Source: Coriobacteriia bacterium
GTDB lineage: Bacteria > Actinomycetota > Coriobacteriia > Coriobacteriales > RUG033
NCBI GenBank assembly: GCA_015655215.1
Contig: JAATFL010000033.1
Coordinates: forward strand, 1 to 64,000
Direction of reading: 5' to 3'
DNA: 64,000 bases
Of the stretch, positions 1 to 8,045 are shown one piece after another. The translations under genes were made by a program, and so were the position numbers. Position 1 is the first letter of the stretch. Every line of letters begins with the position of its first letter. The notes under the pieces are model-generated. The model did no database searches and was not told where the DNA came from. It was given only the letters and a program-made list of their open reading frames with translations.

Positions 1-379
1 CGATGTCAATGAACCGTGCACGCTTGGTGATGCGGTTCAGGATGGAGTCGGCAATCACCTCAGCCTCTATCCTCAGGTACCACTCCGCCGGGTCGATCTG
101 GCTTGCGAAAACCGTAGCTCCTCGACCCTCGCGTGCCTCAGGTATCTCGAAGAGATCGATGATGCCGCGTTCGGATACCGGGGTTGTGAAGAAATCATCC
201 AGGATGAGAAGGTCAGTCCCCGACATCCTGTCCATCTCGACATAGAAGTTCCCGTGTGCCCTCGCGATGTCCAGATCACGTATGAGGTCTGCAAGTCTGC
301 GATAGATGACCGAGTGCTCGCTCCTGCAGGTTGCGTTGCCGAGGGCTTGTGCGACATACGATTTGCCGTTATGTTGAAT
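1..379 (-). pseudogene. Truncated IstB-like transposition ATPase (IS21 family)
   Basis: Read on the minus strand, this frame stays open from the palindrome at 360-397 to the window edge. It starts at the end of a Walker A motif (G-K-S-Y-V-A-Q-A-L-G-N). It continues through a Walker B-like stretch (D-L-L-I-L-D-D-F-F), a sensor-like segment (F-A-S-Q-I-D-P) and an S-I-L-N-R-I-T motif. These follow the order in IstB, the helper ATPase of IS21-type elements. The first part of the P-loop and everything before it are missing. An in-frame TGA at 382-380 lies just upstream and no start codon is available. The frame leaves the window at position 1, so the C-terminus is unknown. It is best read as a dead mobile-element remnant. 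Confidence 0.75.
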
Positions 380-397
380 TCAACATAACGGCAAATC
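360..397. repeat. Perfect 38-bp palindrome at a transposase junction
   Basis: The two 19-base arms (360-378 and 379-397) are exact reverse complements with no spacer; the centre is GAATTC. One arm belongs to the end of the small truncated frame at 369-470 and the other to the start of the IstB remnant. A spacer-free palindrome is typical of a recombination or inverted-duplication scar at mobile-element ends, and is less like an operator or an intrinsic terminator. Confidence 0.9.
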
Positions 398-470
398 CTT
401 CATCTAACAGGTTCTCTATCAGGCGTCTGTCGCCCGTTTCCAAACGGAAGCTCTTTCGTCCTTTCGGCAT
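369..470 (-). pseudogene. Short truncated frame, possible transposase N-terminus
   Basis: A 33-residue frame starts at an ATG at 470 and stops inside the palindrome. A GGAG-type ribosome binding site lies upstream, and an in-frame ATG at 479 could add three residues. The peptide has a basic start (M-P-K-G-R-K) followed by R-L-I-E-N-L-L-D-E-G. That segment resembles the first helix of the N-terminal helix-turn-helix of IS30-like transposases, where a segment of the type R-x-x-I-x-x-L-L-x-E-G precedes the recognition helix. The frame ends before a recognition helix could form. The reading as an amputated transposase start is inference; it could also be an unrelated small protein. Confidence 0.35.
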
Positions 471-479
471 GGCGATCAT

Positions 480-792
480 CTCTCCTCTTGGTATCTGCCG
501 AAAGGCGGACACGAGAGAAGAGGTTAACCATCAGACAGGAGTCTTGCCAGACTCAAAGCTAGCTAACTTGCGGTGTCGGTGGCAATCAACGTCGCTATCG
601 ATCTGACAACCAACCCACTACAATGGAACCATATGCACTGCCTGGCATGGTATCCTGCAGCGGACGGACCACACGCGGGCTCTCCGTCGTATAGGGTTCT
701 GCAAGAAGACCTGCCCGTTTGATTCGTCCTCGATCGCAACGGTATAGCGTCCCCTCTTCAAATGGCCAAGACACCTTTCATCAGGGAGCCGC
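480..792. other. Intergenic stretch without a convincing gene
   Basis: No open frame with coding character was found in about 310 bases between the transposase remnants and the antiporter gene. The stretch presumably holds the antiporter promoter, but no well-spaced -35/-10 pair stood out. Confidence 0.5.
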
Positions 793-2841
793 ATGCAAAA
801 CGACGTCGTTCTTCTCACCAGCATAGTCATGGCACTCGTGGCGGCTTTCGCGGGGGGTCTCATCGCCCGGCGATTCAAGCTCCCTACGATCGTCGGCTAT
901 CTGGTAGGTGGAATGGTGGTGGGGCCGTTCACGCCGGGCTTCGTCGGCGACACGAGTGCCTTGAGCCAACTCGCCGATATCGGCGTGATGTTCATGATGT
1001 TCGGTGTTGGCCTGCATTTCTCCCTGCGCGATCTATGGGAGGTGAAGAGCATCGCGATCCCCGGGGCGCTTCTGCAGATAGTGATAGGCATCCTGGTCGG
1101 TTTCCTCGTCGCATGGGCATGGGGATGGACCGACGCCGCCGGGCTCATCCTCGGTATCTCGATATCGATCGCAAGTACCGTCGTGCTGGTTCGCAACCTC
1201 ACCGACCATGGGCTGTTCAACACGCCTGGTGGTCAGGTGGCGACCGGGTGGCTCATCCTTGAGGACCTTGCGACGATCGTGATCCTCGTCATACTGCCCG
1301 TGGTATTCGGCTCCGAGGAATCGGGAGGGGTCGCACTCGCCGCAGACGTCGGGTTTGCGCTTCTCAAGGCGGCGGCATTCGTCGCGATCATGCTGTTTCT
1401 CGGCTCGCGCATCATGCCGTGGCTCCTCACGCGCATCGCGAAGTTCCAGTCACGTGAGCTTTTCCTGCTTGCGGTCGTCGCGATCGCCCTCGGAACCGCG
1501 TTCGGTGCGACCGAGCTGTTTGGCGTATCGCTTGCACTGGGCGCATTCCTCGCCGGCGTGGTTCTCGGGGAATCCGGGCTTTCCCATCAAGTCGCCGCCG
1601 AGGCGATACCGTTCCAGGACCTGTTCTCGATCATCTTCTTCGTCTCGGTGGGAATGTTGGTAAACCCCTTGGTGCTTGTCAACAACCTGGAACAGGTGTT
1701 GGTGCTCACGCTGATCGTCGTCGTGGGCAAGTGGCTCATCAACATGTTCCTGGCCTTGTTCCTACCTTCGAGTGCCCATACGTCGCTCACCGTGGCGGCC
1801 GGGTTGAGCCAGATCGGTGAGTTCTCGTTCATCATAGGGCAGGCCGGCCTGTCGCTGGGTATCCTGAGCGCCGATCAGTACAGCTTGATCCTTGCGGGTT
1901 CTGTCCTGTCCATCGCGGTCAACCCCTTCGTCTTCAAGGCCACTCCCCATATCGAGAAGTGGATGCAGTCGAGACCTCGGCTATGGAAACTCCTCCAGAG
2001 GAAGCCGGAGGTCCTCGAAGCCAAGTCGGAGACCTACAGGGACCATGTGATCATCGTGGGGTACGGCCGGTCGGGTAGATACACCGCGCGCATCCTCCAG
2101 GAAGTGGGCGCACCCTATCTGGTGGTCGAGCTGGACATGGCCCTTGCGGAGAAGGTGAGTGCAGAAGGTGTCCCGATCCTCTACGGTGATGCCGCGAACT
2201 CCGAGATATTGGAACACGCCGGATTGCAACGGGCTGCCATCTTGGTGGTCACGGGTTCGGAGCAATCCGCGGCCGAACTCATCGTCATCAACGCGCGCGC
2301 GGCCGCTCCTGATTTGAAGATCATCGCCCGCGCATCCACGGAAGATGGGATCGAGCGCCTCGTGGAAGCCGGTGCCGACGACGTGGTGCATCCTGAGCTG
2401 GAGGGTGGACTTGAGATAATGCGCCATACGCTTCTCGACCTGGGATACCCAGCCGGTCAGATCCAGCAATACGCCGACGCGGTGCGCCATAACGCCTACT
2501 CTGCGATTTCGGAGAACACCAGCCGGCCACATGCCTTGGACCAGCTTGTCACCTCGGTCCGCGGAGTCGAGGTGCAATGGAGTGCCGTGGAAGAGGGGAG
2601 CGCGGTCGTTGGAAAGACCATCGCAACAGCCAATCTCCGGGCGGAATCGGGCGCCTCGATCGTCGCGCTGATGCGGGACGGGACGGTCACAGCCAATCCC
2701 GAGCCGAATACCGTCATATTGCCGGACGACCTTATGGGCATGATAGGAAACTCGCAGGAGCTTGCCGTGGCGGGTTCGATTCTCGCCTCCTTGGACGACG
2801 TGTCGTCCTCGTCTCGTCCGTCCCAGCCCTTACGTGGGTAG
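793..2841 (+). CDS. Monovalent cation:proton antiporter, Kef/YbaL type (CPA2) with RCK domains
   Basis: This 682-residue protein has the full architecture of a CPA2 antiporter of the KefB/KefC/YbaL kind. Residues about 1-385 are a run of hydrophobic helices beginning V-V-L-L-T-S-I-V-M-A-L. A TrkA-N (RCK) domain follows from about residue 416, with the nucleotide-binding motif V-G-Y-G-R-S-G. A TrkA-C-like domain lies at about 570-665. Family members exchange K+ or Na+ for H+ across the cytoplasmic membrane under nucleotide control. The start is supported by GGGAG seven bases upstream. The gene stands alone, and its 3' end overlaps the convergent kinase gene by 12 bases. The exact ion cannot be read from sequence. 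Confidence 0.9.
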   Translation: MQNDVVLLTSIVMALVAAFAGGLIARRFKLPTIVGYLVGGMVVGPFTPGFVGDTSALSQLADIGVMFMMFGVGLHFSLRDLWEVKSIAIPGALLQIVIGILVGFLVAWAWGWTDAAGLILGISISIASTVVLVRNLTDHGLFNTPGGQVATGWLILEDLATIVILVILPVVFGSEESGGVALAADVGFALLKAAAFVAIMLFLGSRIMPWLLTRIAKFQSRELFLLAVVAIALGTAFGATELFGVSLALGAFLAGVVLGESGLSHQVAAEAIPFQDLFSIIFFVSVGMLVNPLVLVNNLEQVLVLTLIVVVGKWLINMFLALFLPSSAHTSLTVAAGLSQIGEFSFIIGQAGLSLGILSADQYSLILAGSVLSIAVNPFVFKATPHIEKWMQSRPRLWKLLQRKPEVLEAKSETYRDHVIIVGYGRSGRYTARILQEVGAPYLVVELDMALAEKVSAEGVPILYGDAANSEILEHAGLQRAAILVVTGSEQSAAELIVINARAAAPDLKIIARASTEDGIERLVEAGADDVVHPELEGGLEIMRHTLLDLGYPAGQIQQYADAVRHNAYSAISENTSRPHALDQLVTSVRGVEVQWSAVEEGSAVVGKTIATANLRAESGASIVALMRDGTVTANPEPNTVILPDDLMGMIGNSQELAVAGSILASLDDVSSSSRPSQPLRG

Positions 2842-4134
2842 GGGGATGATGATGTTGAGTGTGAACACGCCATCGCTTGCATCGTACCCCATGTTCCCAC
2901 CGTACTTCGTGACAACGGCATCTATGCTTCCCAGACCGTAGCCGTGCTGCTCCTTGTCGGGTTTTGATGTACCGGGCCATCTGCCGGTGCCGATGAGCTT
3001 ACCCACATAGTTGTTGCTCAGACGCATGACCACGAGCTTTCGGGCATATGAGACCTTCAAGGATATCTCCCGGGTCTCGGAGGTGACTTCCATGCTGGCC
3101 TCTATGGCGTTATCGATCGCGTTTCCGAGAAGCGCGCAGATATCGAAACTGCTGATGAAGTCAAGGCGGCTTGCGTCGACGTAGGGGACGAGTCGGATAT
3201 GGTGTGCCGTGCAACGGGTGATCTTATCGGAAAGGATCACGTTGACGACCTCGTTTCCCGTCTCGATCGATGTCTCGTACGGTGCGATGCTATGGTTCAC
3301 CGCATCGATGAACTCCTTCATCTGCCCATCGCCCCTGCTTGCCTCGAGTGCGTTGAGATAGTACTTGATGTCGTGGTATTGATGGTTGATTGCCTCCGCA
3401 GCGCTTTTCTTCATCGCATATTGCTCATGTTGCTTTTTGAGAAGGGACTCCATCTGCAGCAGTTCCGTCTTTCTCACCGCCGATGAGACGTTGATGGCGT
3501 TTGCGACGATGATGACGATGGTGCTGCCAAGCAGCATGAGCAAGGTGAGCACCGTGTCTTGATAGAGGGCCACGTCTTGGACGGAATAGGCGTAACTCCT
3601 CGAGCGCAGGAATGCAAAGGGGAGGATGGGGAGGAGGATCGACAGGCACTGCGGCCATGATAGGTTCTGAACGCCCTCCAAAAACGTCCAACGGCGTATC
3701 GCAAACATCGTGATGGCATCGACGCTGATGACAAGCGTGAAGTTCAGGGCTGTCACGGCAAGTGGGACGAGGGATGAGAGCTGAGGATAGAAAGGTTGCA
3801 TGAGCAGGTCGTTGGTGACGATCTTGCCGACTTCGAAGCACAGCAAGGCGATGCAGGAAACGTAGAGATACTCCTGCTTCGTCGATTTCTTGGCAAATAT
3901 CAGGTAGGTGACGTAACCGATGAGGCAGAGAGGAAAGTCCAAGATGAAGAGAAGGTGGAGGTAGCGGACGAACATCTCGTAGGAGATCAATCCGGCGGCC
4001 AATCCCATGGCTCGCCAGCCAAACGGATACCGGTCGTCCATGCTGCAAACGAATAGGAGGAAGAGCACGCATTCGAGCGCCTTGGGAATGGTCCAGATGG
4101 AGGCGGTGCTTGATATCATGATCTCCGGGATCAC
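2830..4134 (-). CDS. AgrC-like sensor histidine kinase with GHKL ATPase domain
   Basis: This 434-residue protein has about six or seven membrane helices in the first 215 residues and then a coiled linker. A histidine box follows with the motif N-H-Q-Y-H-D-I-K near residue 254. The C-terminal GHKL ATPase domain shows an N-box (L-L-G-N-A-I-D-N-A-I-E-A-S) and a G-box (G-Y-G-L-G-S-I). This is the layout of AgrC/ComD-type kinases that sense peptides or other extracellular signals. It follows the LytTR response regulator with a 4-base overlap (4131-4134), so the two are cotranslated partners. Its signal may be linked to the divergently placed exported flavoprotein at 5063; that link is inference. 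Confidence 0.88.
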   Translation of the reverse strand: MIPEIMISSTASIWTIPKALECVLFLLFVCSMDDRYPFGWRAMGLAAGLISYEMFVRYLHLLFILDFPLCLIGYVTYLIFAKKSTKQEYLYVSCIALLCFEVGKIVTNDLLMQPFYPQLSSLVPLAVTALNFTLVISVDAITMFAIRRWTFLEGVQNLSWPQCLSILLPILPFAFLRSRSYAYSVQDVALYQDTVLTLLMLLGSTIVIIVANAINVSSAVRKTELLQMESLLKKQHEQYAMKKSAAEAINHQYHDIKYYLNALEASRGDGQMKEFIDAVNHSIAPYETSIETGNEVVNVILSDKITRCTAHHIRLVPYVDASRLDFISSFDICALLGNAIDNAIEASMEVTSETREISLKVSYARKLVVMRLSNNYVGKLIGTGRWPGTSKPDKEQHGYGLGSIDAVVTKYGGNMGYDASDGVFTLNIIIPLPT

Positions 4135-4850
4135 AGGAGCCGTCCCTTGTAGTTTGTGAGGGTCGCGAGGAAGAGTCGCTTGCGATATTTGCTGATGGGG
4201 ATCTTCGAACCGTCCACGATGACGTCGTTCGCGACCACCGTATCGACGAAATCCATGTTTATCAGGAACGATGCATGCACGCGAAAGAAATGCCCTGAGT
4301 CGAACTTCCTCTCGAGTGCCTGAAGCGTCTCGCTACACGGGATGTCCTCCTGCTCGGTGTGGATGAGCGTGCGTTTCTTGTCGGTTTCGATGAAGGTGAC
4401 ACGGTTTCCGTTGATTGCCGTCTGCTCACGTCCGCTCTTCACGAACACGAGATGCGACCGTCTTCGTTCCAGCGTGGCGAGCGCTCGGAGCATATGGCTC
4501 TTCAATGTCGGGTAACGGAGGGGTTTGACGATAAACGCCGATGCGTTCACCGTGTAACCTTCCAGCGCGAACTGGATCATCTTGGTCACGAAGAAGATCA
4601 TCACATCCTCGTCGATTTCCCGTATCGAGTGTGCTGCGCTCATGCCATCCTGCTGCTTCATCTCGATGTCGAGGAAGAGGATGTCGATATCGAGAGGGGG
4701 ATCCCTTGGGATATCGGCTCCGTCCGCATAGGCGGTCGTCATCAGGCGGATGCCCTTCTCGTCCGCGAATTGGGTCAACGCATAGCGGAGGACCGCCAGG
4801 TCCTGTGGGTCATCCTCGACTATGCAAACCCGTATCTCCTCGATGGCCAC
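4131..4850 (-). CDS. LytTR-family response regulator
   Basis: The N-terminal receiver domain begins I-R-V-C-I-V-E-D-D and carries the phosphoacceptor region L-F-L-D-I-E-M. The C-terminal half is a LytTR DNA-binding domain, ending in a segment of the type I-S-K-Y-R-K-R-L-F. The frame is open to a GTG at 4865. The GTG at 4850 is preferred because GAGG precedes it at a good distance, giving about 239 residues. It is cotranscribed with the AgrC-like kinase. It lies head to head with the flavoprotein gene at 5063 across about 210 bases, which makes that gene a plausible target. LytTR proteins typically bind direct repeats, which should be sought in that gap. Confidence 0.88.
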   Translation of the reverse strand: MAIEEIRVCIVEDDPQDLAVLRYALTQFADEKGIRLMTTAYADGADIPRDPPLDIDILFLDIEMKQQDGMSAAHSIREIDEDVMIFFVTKMIQFALEGYTVNASAFIVKPLRYPTLKSHMLRALATLERRRSHLVFVKSGREQTAINGNRVTFIETDKKRTLIHTEQEDIPCSETLQALERKFDSGHFFRVHASFLINMDFVDTVVANDVIVDGSKIPISKYRKRLFLATLTNYKGRLL

Positions 4851-5062
4851 GTGGGATATCCTCACCTATCGGATCTGCTCCATCGATACGAATATACCAC
4901 ACGATATCTACGGACCGATGAGTAGCGTCGGCCCAATCAGTCGTCTCTCGCGTCCAGGTATCCCCTCTGTGTTGAAGCGGCTTTCCCGTCTCCACATCAT
5001 GGTGGTATGAGCATGTGGACAACGTCAAACAATGGGTTCACATGGATGTCTGGAGGAACAGC

Positions 5063-6931
5063 ATGGAACAAGGGGAATTGAGAAATCCATCGGTCATTTC
5101 ACGGCGTTCGTTCATTCTAGGGGCTGCCCTCGCTGGTGCGAGCGCGGTTGGCACGGGGCTTGTCGCTTGCTCGCCGAGTGCAAGTACGACAAGTGCATCG
5201 ACCAACGACGCCGACGACGCCTCTTCCGGCACCACGACGCCTTCGGCTGGTGGTGTGGCATCTGCGACGCCCACCACCCCTCCGTATTCCGGAGAGGACG
5301 ATGTCATGCGCACCGACGCCAACGGCGATTCCGTCTACTACTCCATGCGACGGAACTGGGTCGACGAGGCTCCCGAGATCTCCGACAGCGAGATAGCGGG
5401 GGAGTATGACGCCGACGTGGTGGTCATCGGAGGTGGCTATTCAGGGTGCAACTGCTTTCGCATGGCATGTGAGAAGGGGCTCACGTGCATCTTGATAGAC
5501 ACCCAGTCGAAGGATGGCTTCACGACGTTTGGCGGCGAGCTCGGGCACTTCAACTCGACGTGGCAAGAGCAGGTGCTCGGTGTTCCAAAGTCGACGTTCG
5601 ATCCGGTGGACTTCATCGACAGCTATCAACTCCAGTCCGCTGGGCGCGCACAGCCAGACCTTATCCGCAAGTGGGCGAAGCGCAACGGCGAGCTTGTCGA
5701 TTGGATGATGGAACTCCAACCCGATATCACCAAGGTCACGAGCGTCTGCACGCTCGACCCAACCAATAACTACAGCTATCAGAAGGGGCATTTCTGGACC
5801 TATCCGGCGGTGATCAACCTCGGATCAGGTGTCTTCTCGACGTCGGGGGCGTTTTGCACCGCCAGCGTCGACGAAGGGGTCGAGAAGAGCCCTGACTCCC
5901 AGACGTTCTACGGACACACGGCAAAGGTCCTGGTAAAAGATGGTGATGCGGTCGTGGGTGTGATCGCCCAGAGCGAGAGCGATGAGAGCTACCACCGCTT
6001 CAATGCCAAGAAGGGCGTTGTCCTTGCCACAGGTGACTTCAGCGCCAACTCGGACATGTACGACGCGCTGTGCACCGAGGTCCAGGAGTGCAACCCGTAT
6101 ACGCAGCTGGTCGGCTCGGGTCGCAACGGGTACGGACATAAGATGGGTATCTGGGCTGGTGCCGTGATGGAGATCGGTCCTCGTGCCGCCATGGGCGGTT
6201 GCACCTCGGCGCTCCCCACGGGGAACTTCGGCGCGGCGGCCGGTCTGTGGATCAACGAATACGGCAACCGTTATTGCAACGAGGCTTTTGGCGTTCCCTT
6301 CGTCGCAGGCGTCCAGTCGGCGCGCCAGCCCATCGAGAGCTATATAACCCAGGTGTTCGACAACGGTCACTGGAGGGAGTTCTTGCAGAATCAGACGCTT
6401 GGGCACTTCAACTCTGCCGATCTCAGCAGCACGAAGATGGATACGTACGCGACCTTGCTTCAACAGGCGGTCGATGCCGGGGCGACTGGCGTCAACGACA
6501 ACCTCTGGGCTGCGAATACGCTCGAGGAGCTCGCGGGCTATCTAGGTTTCGAGGGCGATGCAGCGACCAACTTCGTCAAGGCGGTGAACACGTATGACAC
6601 ATACGCCGTCGCGGGCAAGGACGAGGATTACGCGAAGACACCCAACATGATGTTCCGCATCAGCGAACCCCCCTACTACGCGGAGAAGCTCCAGCGCAAT
6701 GCCAACATCGTCCTCGTGACCCTTGCAGGATTGTTCATCGACGGAAACGGGCAGTGCCTCGACCAGAGATTCGAGCCGATCCCGGGTCTCTACGCGACGG
6801 GCAATGCATCTGGAGGGCGCTTCCCCTTGCAATACACCGCACCCATGAATGGGATCAGCATCGGGTTCGCCACGGTGTTCGGTGCCTTGCTCGGCGAGTA
6901 TCTGGGAACCGAGGCAGCAAACATCGCATAG
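5063..6931 (+). CDS. Exported FAD-dependent reductase 1 (fumarate/urocanate reductase-like flavoprotein)
   Basis: The start is the ATG at 5063, with GGAGG six bases upstream; the open frame reaches back to 5015 without a good ribosome site. The protein is about 622 residues. It opens with a twin-arginine signal (S-R-R-S-F at 13-17) and a lipobox (L-V-A-C36), so it should be exported folded and lipid-anchored. A threonine-, serine- and alanine-rich linker follows, then an FAD-binding Rossmann motif (V-V-V-I-G-G-G-Y-S-G) near residue 117. The C-terminal flavin motif is G-L-Y-A-T-G-N-A-S-G-G. No haem or FMN domain is visible, so an electron donor must be encoded elsewhere. The canonical fumarate-binding motif with N-R-x-G-G-N is absent, so the substrate is unknown. 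It is divergent from a two-component system. Confidence 0.88.
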   Translation: MEQGELRNPSVISRRSFILGAALAGASAVGTGLVACSPSASTTSASTNDADDASSGTTTPSAGGVASATPTTPPYSGEDDVMRTDANGDSVYYSMRRNWVDEAPEISDSEIAGEYDADVVVIGGGYSGCNCFRMACEKGLTCILIDTQSKDGFTTFGGELGHFNSTWQEQVLGVPKSTFDPVDFIDSYQLQSAGRAQPDLIRKWAKRNGELVDWMMELQPDITKVTSVCTLDPTNNYSYQKGHFWTYPAVINLGSGVFSTSGAFCTASVDEGVEKSPDSQTFYGHTAKVLVKDGDAVVGVIAQSESDESYHRFNAKKGVVLATGDFSANSDMYDALCTEVQECNPYTQLVGSGRNGYGHKMGIWAGAVMEIGPRAAMGGCTSALPTGNFGAAAGLWINEYGNRYCNEAFGVPFVAGVQSARQPIESYITQVFDNGHWREFLQNQTLGHFNSADLSSTKMDTYATLLQQAVDAGATGVNDNLWAANTLEELAGYLGFEGDAATNFVKAVNTYDTYAVAGKDEDYAKTPNMMFRISEPPYYAEKLQRNANIVLVTLAGLFIDGNGQCLDQRFEPIPGLYATGNASGGRFPLQYTAPMNGISIGFATVFGALLGEYLGTEAANIA

Positions 6932-6997
6932 TCCGATGCCATGCGGTACTCGATCCTGTGCGCTACATGCTGTAACGGAGAAGCATCGGAGGGATAC

Positions 6998-7025
6998 TGG
7001 CCGCCCCGCTTTTGTGGGGCGGCCA
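6998..7025 (+). terminator. Terminator-like hairpin without U-tract
   Basis: A perfect 10-bp GC-rich stem (6998-7007 with 7016-7025) and an 8-base loop lie between flavoprotein 1 and the radical SAM gene. No run of T follows. It could attenuate readthrough from the flavoprotein gene into the downstream gene or protect the upstream mRNA end. Confidence 0.55.
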
Positions 7026-7044
7026 GACGGGGGAGAGGGAAGCG

Positions 7045-7980
7045 ATGGAGAGCCGTGGGAAGAGGGATCTGCTGCTGTACCTCGGGGTGCCTTTCTGCCC
7101 TCAGCAGTGCAGATACTGCAGAAAACGATCGGTCGAAGCGCTTCCTGGTCTCAGGAAGCGCTATGCGACGGCGCTCAGGCGGGAGATCGAGTTCTCCGCC
7201 CCGGACTTCTCGGACTGCACGGTCCCTGCGGTGTGGGTTGGCGGGGGCATTCCCGGGCACATGTTCGACGAGGAGCTTGGGAAGCTCTTGCGGGACATGC
7301 CTTCGCTATTCGATATGCAGGGTGACCCCGAAATCACCCTGAAGGTGCATCCAGGCATGGTGAGCATCGAGACCGTGAACAGCTGCCGGCGAGGACGGGT
7401 CACGAGGCTCAGCGTCGAGTATGCGACGGGGAGTACGTTCGAGCACAGGGAACTGGGGCGTTTTCTGGGTACCAAAGCCATGGACATCTCGAAGATGGTC
7501 CTGGCAAACACCGATTTCGTTTTGAGCTTCGATATCATGGTAGGCGCACCGGGGCAGACGCAGGCGACGCTTCACCAAAGCCTCGATGCCGCCCTGCTCT
7601 ACGGAGCCACTCATATCTCGATACACCCGTTTGAGCTTATCTCCGGCACCGAGCTCTGGAAGGACCGGCAGGCAAATGGTGGGAAGTATCAGATGAATCC
7701 ACACAGACGTCTGCCTTCGCCATCTGAGAGGGACGGATTTTTGGCAGACGTCGATGAGTACCTTGTGCGCCAGGGGTTTGCCTGCTATCTGCCCAACCAC
7801 TATGCGCTTCCCGGTGCCGAATGCAGGTATCGGCTCCTCGAGGCGCGAGGCGAGGACGTGCTCGGCTTCGGTCTCGGCGCCGAGACGCTCTTTCGTGGGG
7901 CCCGTTCGGTCAATACGGACGATATGGCGACGTATCTCGGTCACTCGGACGATCCAGAGAGGTGCATCGCGCGAATATGA
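7045..7980 (+). CDS. HemW/HemN-family radical SAM protein
   Basis: This protein of about 311 residues starts at the ATG at 7045 behind a purine-rich ribosome site. Its N-terminal segment L-Y-L-G-V-P-F-C is followed by the CX3CX2C cluster motif (C-P-Q-Q-C-R-Y-C) of radical SAM enzymes. A G-G-G-I-P segment follows, where HemW has G-G-G-T-P. The later segments H-I-S-I-H-P-F-E-L and G-F-G-L-G-A-E-T also match the HemW/HemN layout. HemW is a haem chaperone and HemN an oxygen-independent coproporphyrinogen oxidase; sequence alone does not choose between them. The protein is shorter than typical HemW. It lies about 110 bases downstream of flavoprotein 1, so a link to cofactor supply for that system is possible. 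Confidence 0.75.
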   Translation: MESRGKRDLLLYLGVPFCPQQCRYCRKRSVEALPGLRKRYATALRREIEFSAPDFSDCTVPAVWVGGGIPGHMFDEELGKLLRDMPSLFDMQGDPEITLKVHPGMVSIETVNSCRRGRVTRLSVEYATGSTFEHRELGRFLGTKAMDISKMVLANTDFVLSFDIMVGAPGQTQATLHQSLDAALLYGATHISIHPFELISGTELWKDRQANGGKYQMNPHRRLPSPSERDGFLADVDEYLVRQGFACYLPNHYALPGAECRYRLLEARGEDVLGFGLGAETLFRGARSVNTDDMATYLGHSDDPERCIARI

Positions 7981-8045
7981 TGGCGCGGTACCACAAAACC
8001 TCGGTGAGCTTTGAGCAAGCTTGCCTCGACGCTCCGGAGATTCGC

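Noticed and set aside
2830-2841. 12-base overlap of antiporter and kinase 3' ends as something unusual
   Set aside because: Short tail-to-tail overlaps are common in compact bacterial genomes.
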